A stretch of DNA of 64,000 nt from Sphingorhabdus rigui (GTDB lineage: Bacteria; Pseudomonadota; Alphaproteobacteria; Sphingomonadales; Sphingomonadaceae): positions 1 through 64,000 of the forward strand of contig NZ_JACIEA010000004.1 of assembly GCF_014196595.1 (NCBI RefSeq), given 5' to 3'. The notes beneath the pieces are model-generated. The model was not told where the DNA came from. It did not search any database and worked only from the letters and a program-made list of their open reading frames with translations. Numbering within the stretch: position 1 is the stretch's first letter; each line of letters starts with the position of its first letter. This document shows, in pieces, positions 25,727 through 34,987 of this stretch. The position numbers and the translations under genes are program-made.

Positions 25727-26958
25727 TGCATCAGCCGCAAAACATATTGTTATGCTGCGAACAATATCCGCCTAGCATTGGTGGCGTTCAAGAGGTGATG
25801 CGTCAAATAGCAGAGCGACTGGCGGCTATGGGGCATCAGGTCACGGTCGCAACAAGCCAACATCCTGATCGGGCCTTTGACGTAATACGGAATGGTGTCC
25901 GAGTTGTTAGCTTCGATATAAGCGGAAACGCGGTGAAGGGGATGACTGGAGACATAGGAAAGTATCAGAAGTTTTTACGCGAGTCAGATTTTGATGCCAT
26001 TTTGATAAAGGCTGCGCAGCAATGGTCTTTTGATGCTTGCGTAAACGTCCTTAATGATTTGCGTGCCCGAAAAACTTTTATACCCTGCGGTTTCTCCGCA
26101 TTGCACGATCCCAAATATACTGAATATTATGCAGAGATGCCGAATTGGCTGAAAAAGTTCGATGCTTTGATATTTTATTCAAACACATACCACGATATTC
26201 AATTCGCTAGGCAGCATGGCTTGGACCAATTGCATGTGGTGCCCAATGGCGTAGATGAGCGCGAATTTTTCAGTGACAATGTGCCTGCAGCAGGCGCTGG
26301 ATTAGGTCTGCCAAATGACACCATGTTGCTGTTAACCGTGGGTACGTTAATTATTCCAAAGGGGCATTGGGAGGTCATTAAGGCCTACCGGCGCGCAATA
26401 ATTGACAGGCCAAGCTGTTTGGTAATCAACGGAAACCGGCCCAGGGAATTTTTACTTCGAAAGATCGTTCGGTCTATACGCGACGCAGCAAGAGGCTATC
26501 TCCCACTGTCAATTACTATTAAATTTTTCAATATGATGGCTACGATAGGAGCTCAGCAGAAGTCGATAAAACTGGTGGACCTAGAACGCGGACAGCTAGT
26601 GTCGTTGTATAGAGAAGCCGATCTGTTTGTTTTTGGATCGCATGTAGAATATTCTCCGTTGGTTTTGTTCGAGTCAGCCGCTGCAGGCACCCCGTTTATT
26701 TCTAACGACGTTGGCAACGCCAAGGAAATTGCCGATTGGACCGGATTAGGAACCGTAGTGTGTGGAGAAACACGCGTTGAAATGGACGTGGTCGCAGTCG
26801 ATGATACTCTGCTGGCACGGCAGCTTGAGAACGCATGCAATTCACTGACCAAGATACCAATGGATGAAATGTTCCAGCGCTTTACTGACAGCGGTTTGAC
26901 GTGGGCACAGATAGCTACAAAGTATTGGGTTATAATGAAAGGCTCGTCAGTTGCATAA
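25726..26958 (+). CDS. Family 4 glycosyltransferase
   Basis: GT-B fold transferase of about 410 residues: ILLCCEQYPPSIGGVQEVM with the GG motif at the N-terminus, VVPNGVDEREFF in the linker, LLLTVGTLIIPKGHWEVIKA, YREADLFVFGSHVEYSPLVL and the family's E-x7-E-like FESAAAGTPFISNDVGNAKE. The start may be GTG 25726, which overlaps the previous stop and has GGCGAGG 5 bases upstream, or ATG 25708, which overlaps the previous gene by 19 bases. It overlaps the next gene by 8 bases, so the two are probably coupled. Confidence 0.88.
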   Translation: MHQPQNILLCCEQYPPSIGGVQEVMRQIAERLAAMGHQVTVATSQHPDRAFDVIRNGVRVVSFDISGNAVKGMTGDIGKYQKFLRESDFDAILIKAAQQWSFDACVNVLNDLRARKTFIPCGFSALHDPKYTEYYAEMPNWLKKFDALIFYSNTYHDIQFARQHGLDQLHVVPNGVDEREFFSDNVPAAGAGLGLPNDTMLLLTVGTLIIPKGHWEVIKAYRRAIIDRPSCLVINGNRPREFLLRKIVRSIRDAARGYLPLSITIKFFNMMATIGAQQKSIKLVDLERGQLVSLYREADLFVFGSHVEYSPLVLFESAAAGTPFISNDVGNAKEIADWTGLGTVVCGETRVEMDVVAVDDTLLARQLENACNSLTKIPMDEMFQRFTDSGLTWAQIATKYWVIMKGSSVA

Positions 26959-28216
26959 GCCCTACCAAAACTTCGACGGGTTACATGACCGCCATCCGAC
27001 AGAAGCTACAATTAATCGGACGTTTAGCAAACTTTTTATTGTGCATGGATTGTTTACCGCAATCACTCTGTGGGTAGCACTTCAACAGGCAGCTAATTTC
27101 GAACAAGCTTTGGCTAGAGGGATGTTTATACCTGATGTAGTCAATATGACCAAAACGTTCGATAACCTGTGGAGATTATATGGGATATCTCCATATGACC
27201 CGACTTTTCCAGGTGTAAGTTTTATTTATGGATGGACTTGGCTATTTGATCCGTCACTTTCATGGTTTGTTAATAATTTATTAATGCTATTATCTGGATT
27301 TATATTTTTAAAATATTTATCCCCTAGAATGGAGATAAGTAGCTGGTCAGTATTTTTTGTGTACCTCAATCCATATGTAGTTTTAGCTTCTGTTGGTCCT
27401 AATAAAGAAATACCTCTTACACTTATTTCTCTAATTTGGATTTCAATATTGATTAGCCCTCATAAACTAAAATGGCCATTGGCATTTTTGTTGTCATTTT
27501 TTGCCTATTTTGTGCGTGACGGATTTGGTTTCATTCTTCTCATGACAACAGTTTTTTGTCTAATTTGGGGTAATGCGAGCCGCAGAGTTCCTATTTCGAT
27601 GCTTGCATTTGGAGCATTCGTCTCCACTACTTTTGGAATTTTAGTAGATTACTCTGATACATTGGCCCGAAATCTTGCGGTGACAGAAAGCGGTTTTGAT
27701 CAGGGGACCGCAATTGGGTCGCTTGCCGCAGGGTTGAGCCTCAATCCTTCAAGCACAGTCGGTGGATTTGTATTATATTTTATTCGGATAATTTACAATG
27801 CTTTAGTTCTGGGCATTTTCCCTAATTTCATTACAAATTATGGATACTGGAATATTTTGGGTTTTTCATACTGGATTTCAGGTATTTTTATAATAATTTC
27901 AATTTTTTCTTCTTCAATTTTATTTGTTTGGAATAAAATTGATCTGCGTTACGGCGGGCCAATTTTTCTGTTTTTTTTAACATGCTTATTTTCAGTTTCA
28001 GTATCACAATTTGTTCAGCCCAGATACTTAATGCCAGCAATACCACTTGGTTTGTGCGCTACATTGTGTTTGCCGGCTCGAATGCGAAGGCGGCTCTTTG
28101 CAGCTACGCTTGTACTTATCATATCGGTGATAATGCTCTATGGACTTGCCGGACGGACACAGGGCGCAGAAGCTATAGAGCAAATCGAAAAGCCCGCTTT
28201 TGTCTGGTTTGATTAA
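26951..28216 (+). CDS. Multi-pass membrane protein, candidate polysaccharide polymerase (Wzy-like)
   Basis: A 421-residue protein with roughly ten hydrophobic segments, a soluble loop near residues 60-100 and a larger periplasmic-looking loop around 240-270. The segment YLNPYVVLASVGPNKEIPLTL resembles the charged loop of several Wzy-like and EpsG-like polymerases, where a Lys/Glu pair follows a membrane segment. Position in a Wzx-containing cassette and lack of any other polymerase inside it support the guess, but the O-antigen ligase-like protein at 39159-40520 could equally be the polymerase. It is very AT-rich (16 G/C of 60 at 27301-27360). Confidence 0.6.
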   Translation: MHKPYQNFDGLHDRHPTEATINRTFSKLFIVHGLFTAITLWVALQQAANFEQALARGMFIPDVVNMTKTFDNLWRLYGISPYDPTFPGVSFIYGWTWLFDPSLSWFVNNLLMLLSGFIFLKYLSPRMEISSWSVFFVYLNPYVVLASVGPNKEIPLTLISLIWISILISPHKLKWPLAFLLSFFAYFVRDGFGFILLMTTVFCLIWGNASRRVPISMLAFGAFVSTTFGILVDYSDTLARNLAVTESGFDQGTAIGSLAAGLSLNPSSTVGGFVLYFIRIIYNALVLGIFPNFITNYGYWNILGFSYWISGIFIIISIFSSSILFVWNKIDLRYGGPIFLFFLTCLFSVSVSQFVQPRYLMPAIPLGLCATLCLPARMRRRLFAATLVLIISVIMLYGLAGRTQGAEAIEQIEKPAFVWFD

Positions 28217-28242
28217 CTTGACCACGATTAGGGTAGAATCTA

Positions 28243-29025
28243 ATGGAAGAAAGAGCACGCATTTTTACTATTATATTCTGCGTCAACAGCACCTCCGTAT
28301 TTTTACACGCTGCAATTGAGAGTATTCTGTCTCAAACTCACTCATCATTTTTATTTCTTATATCAGCCAACGCCTGTTCCGATGACTTGATAGTTGAGTT
28401 AGAAAAATATGCGCAACATGATAAAAGGGTTCGCATCATCCGCTCGGAAGTTCCCCAGCTTTCCTATAACCTTAATTTACTCATGGATCACGCCCGAACG
28501 GAATGGGTTATTCGCATGGATGCCGATGATATTAGCGAACTCCACCGCCTTGAGCGCGTCTCGCAGTATATTTCTGATAATCCAGAAGTAGATGTTTGGG
28601 GCTCTTGGGCTACTATTATTGACGATAACGGAGCAGAAACAGGTGCATTTACTCCGCACACATCGACGAAAGCAATTATGCGGGCGTTTCCCTATAGCAA
28701 CCAAATATGCCATCCGACGGTTGCTTTTCGGCGGTCGTTTTGGAGGCAAATGCGCGGGTACCTCGGGGGGATGGTTTCTGAAGACTATGACCTGTGGCTA
28801 AGAGCATTAAATGCAGGAGTAGAAGTTAGGAATATTCCTGAGCCACTGTTGCGCTATCGTGTACACGGTAGTCAGGCAAGTGGGACGAGACGTGGCTATG
28901 CCGAAGTTGTGGGTCATTGGGTCCGCGAATTCTTGATTAGGCCAAACTTGTTTAATTTTACCGGCTTAATAGTTTCTGGCGCAAAAGCAGTAACAAAGTC
29001 GATAACACTTAAGCATAAAAATTGA
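28243..29025 (+). CDS. Family 2 glycosyltransferase
   Basis: GT-A type transferase of 260 residues: FTIIFCVNSTSVFLHAAIES at the start, SILSQTHSSF, the metal-binding RMDADDISELHRLERV, HPTVAFRRSF and the acceptor motif VSEDYDLWLRAL. The usual DDGS segment is replaced by SANACSDDL, so the nucleotide-binding loop is unusual. Its last bases overlap the next gene. Acceptor and sugar are unknown. Confidence 0.87.
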   Translation: MEERARIFTIIFCVNSTSVFLHAAIESILSQTHSSFLFLISANACSDDLIVELEKYAQHDKRVRIIRSEVPQLSYNLNLLMDHARTEWVIRMDADDISELHRLERVSQYISDNPEVDVWGSWATIIDDNGAETGAFTPHTSTKAIMRAFPYSNQICHPTVAFRRSFWRQMRGYLGGMVSEDYDLWLRALNAGVEVRNIPEPLLRYRVHGSQASGTRRGYAEVVGHWVREFLIRPNLFNFTGLIVSGAKAVTKSITLKHKN

Positions 29026-30065
29026 CTGGCTCGAAAATGCCCTCATACGCTCTATTTTCCCGGGATGCTCGTACCCACAGATTGTTCAGGGGAAGCTGGT
29101 TGACTGCGATTGATACAATCGGCGGCACGGCAGTTTCGGAATGTCGCGGCTTTGGTTGGTCTGCGCTGATCCGCTACATTTATCGGTTTTACTGTCGACG
29201 CAACTGTCACCGCTTAATATTCGGTACCTCTGAAGTCCTATTAACCATAGGTTTGGGCAGATCGAATGATGTGTTGATTTTCACTGGTCTCGGACGCTTG
29301 TTGCAAGCAGGAGGTGCTGTTTCCAAGCTAGTGCGTATAGCTTTGCGGCTATGTTATCGCGGCCAGAGTATAATCTCGTTAAACTCCGACGACCAACGCT
29401 ATCTTTCTGAATTATTTTCAACTCAAGCGCACCTGATCAATGGGGAGGGCTATCAGTTTTCGGGGCACATTTTGTCAGCAAGGCCCAGAAGGCCCTTGCG
29501 TATCGCTTACGTAGGGCGCTTGTTGAAATCAAAAGCAGTAGATCAATTAATAAGTGCGGTTGCGGGCCTTAATGGTTGCCGGTTAACGCTGATTGGAGAT
29601 ATCGATTTTGGAAATAGTGACGGCATCGATTCGACATGGCTTGGCGAGCAAATTATAAGCTCAGGAGGGCGCATAGAACATGTGGGTTTTATTCAAGATG
29701 TACGGTCAGTGTTACACGATATCGACGTAGTAGTGTCCATGTCCATCCGAGAGGGTTTGCCGTTTGCGGTGTTGGATGCCATGGACACCGGCTGCTTAGC
29801 AGTTCTTAGCCCGGTGCCAGGCCATTTAGCTTTTGAGGGCATGGATGGTATTATTTTTACTGAAACAGCAATGCTATCGTCTGTATTGCAAACCATCATC
29901 GACTCACCTGAGAAATATTTTCGATTTAACCCCAACTTTCGCAAAGACGCATGCCGGGAGAGGTTTGGATATTCTCATATTGCCACATCGATAGAGACTA
30001 TTTTGAGGCAATTGGTAATGTGCGAAGATTTGAAAAATTTTGACGCCTATGAGCAGCAAACATGA
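29022..30065 (+). CDS. Family 4 glycosyltransferase
   Basis: A GT-B type transferase of about 347 residues. The C-terminal half is well conserved: RIAYVGRLLKSKAVDQLISA, LTLIGDIDFGN, IEHVGFIQDVRSVLHDIDVV and SMSIREGLPFAVLDAMDTGCL. The N-terminal half is less typical and rich in Arg and Cys. The start is probably TTG 29022, overlapping the previous stop, or ATG 29037. It overlaps the next gene by 4 bases (ATGA type). Confidence 0.85.
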   Translation: MTGSKMPSYALFSRDARTHRLFRGSWLTAIDTIGGTAVSECRGFGWSALIRYIYRFYCRRNCHRLIFGTSEVLLTIGLGRSNDVLIFTGLGRLLQAGGAVSKLVRIALRLCYRGQSIISLNSDDQRYLSELFSTQAHLINGEGYQFSGHILSARPRRPLRIAYVGRLLKSKAVDQLISAVAGLNGCRLTLIGDIDFGNSDGIDSTWLGEQIISSGGRIEHVGFIQDVRSVLHDIDVVVSMSIREGLPFAVLDAMDTGCLAVLSPVPGHLAFEGMDGIIFTETAMLSSVLQTIIDSPEKYFRFNPNFRKDACRERFGYSHIATSIETILRQLVMCEDLKNFDAYEQQT

Positions 30066-31399
30066 CCAGAAAACTATTACTTATTGAACTAAACGAGCTC
30101 AATTTCGACGTAGTGAAAAAATACGTTCGTGCACAGCCGGATCTGTTTCCAACATTTCAGCGAATATTTTCATGGCAGAGCCGGCAAACTAGCTCGGAGA
30201 ATGAGTACAACCATTTAGAACCGTGGATTCAATGGGTTTCAGCTCATACTGGTAAAACTTACAAGGAGCATGGCGTTTTTAGACTGGGAGATATCGTAAA
30301 GAGTGACCATCTTCAAATCTTTGAACACGTAGAATCTGCTGGATATACCGTCGGCGCAATTTCACCGATGAATACGAAAAATAACTTAGTTAATCCAAGA
30401 TATTTCATTCCCGACCCCTGGACAGAAACGCCTGCCGATAAATCATGGTGGCATTCCAAAATTTCAGGTGCCATTTCGCAGGCCGTCAACGATAACGCGT
30501 CGGCGCGCCTCGGCTTTGCCACATTGGTAATTCTACTATTTGCACTTATGAAGTTTGCAAGATTAAGTAACTATATAAATTATATAGGTTTTTTTGTAAA
30601 ATCAGTCTCAAAATCTTGGTATAAGTCATTATTTTTAGATCTGTTCTTGTCGGATCTAAATTTGCATTTGATGAAGAAACATAATCCTGACTTTGCGGTT
30701 GTTTTTTTCAATGCAGGCGCGCACATTCAGCACCACTATTTCCATAACTCGCCACATGCAAATTCAGACGGGTTTTCTAACCCAGGATGGTATTGCCACA
30801 GCACGCACGACCCCGTGAAGGATATGGTTGCAGCATACGAAAGCATATTGTCTGACGCTCTCAAAAACACTGATCGTGAAATTATTATTGCCACAGGCCT
30901 AACTCAACGGCCGTATAAGCAGAGTAAATTCTATTATCGCTTAAACGATCACGATCATTTTTTGAGACTTTTGGGGCAGCCGTTCGTTAGTGTCACGCCC
31001 CTAATGACACGTGATTTTGTTGTGCATGTTGGTTATGATCCCAAAGCCGTAGACCGTATGGCCGATTCATTATCACAGATAATGGTAGATGATGGAACGC
31101 CATTATTTAATGAAGTGGAAAAAAGAGCAGATAGCCTGTTCGTTTCACTAACCTATCCAAAAGAAATAATCCAAGACACCTATATAATATTAAATAAGGA
31201 AAAGATTTTTTTATATGACATGGTTTCTTTTGTTGCCGTAAAAAATGGCATGCACGATAGCTTAGGATTTTCATACTTTACTGAAGAAATCGCCAAATTT
31301 GCACCTGCAGATAGAGCGCATGTGTCTAATCTTTACAATTGCGTCTCTACGTACTTCGAGATACAGGATAGGATGGTTAAAAAAGGCAGTTTGCAATAG
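30062..31399 (+). CDS. Alkaline-phosphatase-superfamily-like protein of unknown role
   Basis: A 445-residue protein that I recognise only loosely. The N-terminus (KLLLIELNELNFDVVKKY) resembles proteins related to type I phosphodiesterases and nucleotide pyrophosphatases. A stretch around residues 150-195 is hydrophobic, and the centre has FFNAGAHIQHHYFH, then AAYESILSDAL and EIIIATGLTQRPY. The place where classical enzymes have metal-binding Asp residues reads ELNEL, and no D-H-G motif is seen, so catalysis by the classical mechanism is doubtful. As the last cassette gene, overlapping the previous one, it may add or remove a non-sugar group. Function not claimed. Confidence 0.6.
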   Translation: MTRKLLLIELNELNFDVVKKYVRAQPDLFPTFQRIFSWQSRQTSSENEYNHLEPWIQWVSAHTGKTYKEHGVFRLGDIVKSDHLQIFEHVESAGYTVGAISPMNTKNNLVNPRYFIPDPWTETPADKSWWHSKISGAISQAVNDNASARLGFATLVILLFALMKFARLSNYINYIGFFVKSVSKSWYKSLFLDLFLSDLNLHLMKKHNPDFAVVFFNAGAHIQHHYFHNSPHANSDGFSNPGWYCHSTHDPVKDMVAAYESILSDALKNTDREIIIATGLTQRPYKQSKFYYRLNDHDHFLRLLGQPFVSVTPLMTRDFVVHVGYDPKAVDRMADSLSQIMVDDGTPLFNEVEKRADSLFVSLTYPKEIIQDTYIILNKEKIFLYDMVSFVAVKNGMHDSLGFSYFTEEIAKFAPADRAHVSNLYNCVSTYFEIQDRMVKKGSLQ

Positions 31400-31499
31400 T
31401 TGAACGCTTATGACGTGACCCCCAACTATCATCCAGTTACGATTAGAGCCTCAGCGCTGTTGAGCTTGACCCCAACTTTGGTCCAGTCTTTATGAGAAA

Positions 31500-32268
31500 G
31501 ACCGGTTCTTTTTGCATCAGGGCAGGCATGAATCACATTTAGCCTGTGCGTCGGCCAAGCTCAAGAACCAGTTTGCATTCAGGCATTCTGCCCGGACACG
31601 GCCATGATAGCTCTCAACGAACGCATTGTCCGTGGACTTGCCAGGGCGGCTGAAGTCCAGCGCGACACCATGCTGATAGGCCCACAGATCAAGGTCCTTC
31701 GATATGAACTCGGGATGAACTCGGGACCATTATTCTGATCCGCTGTGGGCGGCCATATTGCCCTGCAATACGCTCAAGCGCATTGACAACATCACTCCCC
31801 TTGTAACTGTGCCGGACATCCAGTGCAGGCGATAGCCGAGGAAGTTATCAACAATGGATAAAACTCTGACCTTGCGGCCATCGAACAGCTGATCGGACAG
31901 AAAGTCCATTGACCAGCATTCATTGGGTGCAGTTGGCTGTACGCGGTCCTCGCGCAGTTTCGCTTTCACTTTCCGCTTCGGCGTCTTGTTGCGAAGTTGC
32001 AGGCCCAACTCCCGGTATATCCGACGCGCTCGCTTGTGATTTATTTGCCAACCCTCCCGCTGCAGCAACACGTGGATACGCCGATAGCCATAGCGTACCC
32101 GCGTTGCCGCCAACTCATTTATCTGCATTTGGAGACTGGCCTGATCGGGACGGCGAGACTTATAACGAATGGTTGCCCTGCTTGAAGGGAACGCATCAAA
32201 GGCCTGCCGCACACTGACCCCGTAACTGGACTGCAAATAGCCAACCAGTTCACGGGCCCGATCAGGCT
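31500..32268 (-). pseudogene. IS3-family orfB (integrase domain) broken by frameshifts
   Basis: The first part reads as a normal IS3 transposase (YGVSVRQAFDAFPSSRATIR, VRYGYRRIHVLLQREGW, ECWSMDFLSDQLFDGRKVRV, with the first catalytic Asp in MDFL). The frame is lost around 31740-31800. Another frame then gives SRPGKSTDNAFVESYHGRV and ECLNANWFLSLADAQAK, containing the last catalytic Glu, before an early stop. So catalytic parts are visible but not joined. Confidence 0.8.
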
Positions 32269-32406
32269 TTACAGCTTTCGTTTGATGACATCCTGCAGCA
32301 TCTCCTTGTCCAGACTGAGGTTCGCCACCAATCGCTTGAGACGAACATTCTCTTCCTGCTTCAATATGAACGCTATTTGCTGTTCGCTGAACCTACTCTT
32401 CTTCAT
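32269..32406 (-). pseudogene. IS3-family orfA with internal deletion
   Basis: Starts KKSRFSEQQIAFILKQEEN and jumps straight to VRLKRLVANLSLDKEMLQD. Intact relatives have roughly 45-50 more residues between these parts, including the helix-turn-helix. The reading frame was kept, giving a 45-residue product that lacks most of the DNA-binding region. Confidence 0.8.
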
Positions 32407-32491
32407 GCCAAAATTTCCTGGCTGAAAAATGCCAAACCTAACCGAGATTTTTCTCACAAAATGGACCAATTTGAAGGGATCCGGTCAATGA

Positions 32492-33811
32492 TCAACCCAG
32501 CTTGGTATCATTTCGCCCAACGCTGACATAATTGAACCCTGCGGCCTGCGCTTCTTCCGGACGATAGATGTTGCGCAGGTCGACCAGAACGTCGCCCGCC
32601 ATCGCGGCATGGAGCTTTTTGAGATCCAACGCGCGATAGGCGTCCCACTCCGTGATTAGCGCCACGGCATGCGCGTCTTGCGCTGCGCTGTACGCGCTGT
32701 CGGCCATTACCACGTCGGGCAAGATCTTTGCGGCTTCTTCCATGCCTTCGGGATCATGGGCGTGCACGATGGCACCGGCATCCAATAGCGTCTGGACAAT
32801 CGCAATCGACGGGGCATCGCGCATATCGTCGGTATTGGGTTTGAACGTCAGGCCAAGCAAACCGATTTTCATGCCGCGCACATCACCGCCCAAGGCATTG
32901 ATGATCTTGCGGCCCATGGCGCGCTTTCGAAGGTCGTTGGCCTGAACGACCGCTTCCACCACACGAACAGGTGTTTCATTGTCCTGTGCGGTCTTGAGCA
33001 ACGCCAGCGTGTCTTTTGGAAAGCAGCTGCCGCCATAGCCCGGCCCCGCATGCAGGAACTTTGGCCCAATGCGGTTATCCAAGCCAATGCCGCGCGAGAC
33101 GTCTTGCACATCAGCACCCAGTTTCTCGCACAAATCCGCCATTTCGTTGATGAAAGTGATCTTCGTCGCGAGAAATGCGTTTGCAGCATATTTGATCAGC
33201 TCCGACGAACGGCGGCTGGTGAACAGCAATGGCGATTCATTCAGGAACAAGGGACGGTAAATCGCACGCATGACATCGCGGGCCCATTCGACATCGCTGC
33301 CCACAACAATGCGGTCGGGGCGTTTGAAGTCGCCAATGGCTGCGCCTTCGCGCAGGAATTCCGGGTTTGAAACAACGGCAAATTCAAGGTCAGGGCTGGT
33401 TTGCCGAATGATGCGCTCAACCTCGTCGCCGGTGCCCACAGGAACCGTGGACTTCGTCACAACAACCGTGCCGGGATCAATTGCACGCGCCAGCTCTTCG
33501 GCTGCGGCATAGACATAGCTCAAGTCCGCATGGCCATCGCCGCGGCGTGACGGTGTGCCAACGGCGATGAAGATCGCACCGCACCCTTTGACCGATTGCA
33601 TGACATCGGTTGAAAAGCTCAAACGCCCGGCATCGACATTGGTCTTAACCAAAGCATCAAGGCCCGGTTCGTAAATCGGCATGATATTGGCGTTCAGGCG
33701 CGATATCTTGCCCTCATCCTTGTCGACGCAGACAACTTCATGCCCGAAATCTGCAAAACATGCGCCAGATACAAGGCCAACATAGCCCGAACCGATCATT
33801 GCGATTTTCAT
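32492..33811 (-). CDS. ugd: UDP-glucose 6-dehydrogenase
   Basis: Oxidises UDP-glucose to UDP-glucuronate with NAD. Motifs: MIGSGYVGLVSGACFADFGH (NAD site), FIAVGTPSRRGDGHADLSYV, VVTKSTVPVGTGDEV, SNPEFLREGAAIGDF, LIKYAANAFLATKITFINE and the catalytic cysteine in YGGSCFPKDT. Full length at 439 residues. Its start overlaps the stop of the WecA-like gene by one base. The product supplies the UXS-like decarboxylase in the cassette and the UDP-glucuronate 4-epimerase at 55822-56805. An IS remnant ends 4 bases after its stop. Confidence 0.96.
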   Translation of the reverse strand: MKIAMIGSGYVGLVSGACFADFGHEVVCVDKDEGKISRLNANIMPIYEPGLDALVKTNVDAGRLSFSTDVMQSVKGCGAIFIAVGTPSRRGDGHADLSYVYAAAEELARAIDPGTVVVTKSTVPVGTGDEVERIIRQTSPDLEFAVVSNPEFLREGAAIGDFKRPDRIVVGSDVEWARDVMRAIYRPLFLNESPLLFTSRRSSELIKYAANAFLATKITFINEMADLCEKLGADVQDVSRGIGLDNRIGPKFLHAGPGYGGSCFPKDTLALLKTAQDNETPVRVVEAVVQANDLRKRAMGRKIINALGGDVRGMKIGLLGLTFKPNTDDMRDAPSIAIVQTLLDAGAIVHAHDPEGMEEAAKILPDVVMADSAYSAAQDAHAVALITEWDAYRALDLKKLHAAMAGDVLVDLRNIYRPEEAQAAGFNYVSVGRNDTKLG

Positions 33812-34869
33812 TACGATACCCTTTTGGAGGCCGTGTCCGATGAGATTTCTCGATTCATTTTATGTCCAGCTACAATGGTAAACAAGTAAAGAACAAAACC
33901 AAGAAGCAACACAACTAATGGATCTGCCAACTGAAGCCTTGAAAATATAATTGGGAAAGCAACAAGAGCGTAATAAATTTTTCGTCCATACGTCCAACCA
34001 ATTGAGCGATCTAGGTAGTTGTGAAGGTGGTTGTGATCGGCAGAAAATGGATGTCGACCGTGAAATATGCGAAGGACAAATAACCGAGCCATATCTAGCA
34101 CCGGGATCATAAACATGGTGACCACGTCAATCGTATGAAGGCCTATATTCGATTGGTGAATCCATATTGTCGCGAGCCCTACAAAGGCGCCAATACCATA
34201 TGTACCCGCGTCACCGAGGAAAAGCCTGCCGCCCAAATTGGCGCCGAGAGCGATAAACAGGCCAATGGCCAAAGACACAATAGCCAGCGTTAAGGGATGC
34301 CATCCGTAAGATAAGAGTGCCAGTAACCATATAATCGCAACCCCAGCGACAAGACCATTTCGTCCGTCAGCCATGTTAACCGCATTCTGAAAGGCCAGCA
34401 GGCAAAAAACTGAGAAGGGTATCGCGAGCAAGCCTAATTCAATCTTGAGTCCAACACCCTGAAGGTCGAGGGCAGAGACAACAAACTCTGGCCTAATCGA
34501 AATGGCCGCGCCAAAAATGCCTGAGCAAATAATCAGTCTAACTAGTGCAGGAATGTGACGCCGGTCGTCAAAAAACCCCACTATCAGAGAAGCAAGGGTC
34601 GCAAATGCGAGCGCTAAGTAAGGCGCAGCGTGCGTAGATGATATGCCCTCTTGGAACAACTGCAGCAGGAGGATGGCTATGACCGGCGGAAGTGCCACAA
34701 GGCCGCCGACAAGCGGCGTCGGTGCCGCGTGGCACTTATGCTCCTGGGATCCTGGATGATCAACGACACCCAGGCGCAGTGCAATATTTTTACAAAAAAC
34801 AACAATAAGTGCGGAGTATAAGAGCCCCAGGCCGAGCGCTACATACATTATCATTCCGTCACTCAACAT
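33811..34869 (-). CDS. Undecaprenyl-phosphate sugar-1-phosphate transferase (WecA/MraY family)
   Basis: Polyprenyl-phosphate transferase expected to start repeat-unit assembly on undecaprenyl phosphate at the inner membrane. About ten membrane segments in 352 residues, with the family's signatures: HKCHAAPTPLVGG near residue 45, VGFFDDRRHIPAL, FQNAVNMADGRNGLVAG, GRLFLGDAGTYGIGA and the histidine-rich HPFSADHNHLHNYL. The usual substrate is UDP-GlcNAc or a similar sugar, not determinable here. No PglC/WbaP-type initiating enzyme is seen in the window, which makes this the likely starter. Confidence 0.9.
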   Translation of the reverse strand: MLSDGMIMYVALGLGLLYSALIVVFCKNIALRLGVVDHPGSQEHKCHAAPTPLVGGLVALPPVIAILLLQLFQEGISSTHAAPYLALAFATLASLIVGFFDDRRHIPALVRLIICSGIFGAAISIRPEFVVSALDLQGVGLKIELGLLAIPFSVFCLLAFQNAVNMADGRNGLVAGVAIIWLLALLSYGWHPLTLAIVSLAIGLFIALGANLGGRLFLGDAGTYGIGAFVGLATIWIHQSNIGLHTIDVVTMFMIPVLDMARLFVLRIFHGRHPFSADHNHLHNYLDRSIGWTYGRKIYYALVAFPIIFSRLQLADPLVVLLLGFVLYLFTIVAGHKMNREISSDTASKRVS

Positions 34870-34987
34870 ATGAGACTACCACTAAATTGAAAAATACTAC
34901 GATATACCATAAAAATATCTGCTTTCTTATAGAAAGCATTTCACATATTTATAAAGGAAGAGCTCTATATTAAATTCGATCCAAAAT

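Larger units (their letters stand above)
31467..32487 (-). mobile_element. Decayed IS3-family element (IS407-like group)
   Basis: A 1,021-bp element bounded by imperfect inverted repeats: TGACCCCAACTTTGGTCCAG at the left end and, read on the minus strand from 32487, TGACCGGATCCCTTC..TTGGTCCA, both followed by a TGAGAAA-like stretch. Both transposase reading frames inside are damaged, so it cannot move by itself. It separates the AT-rich cassette from the minus-strand EPS operon and ends 4 bases from the ugd stop codon. Confidence 0.8.
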
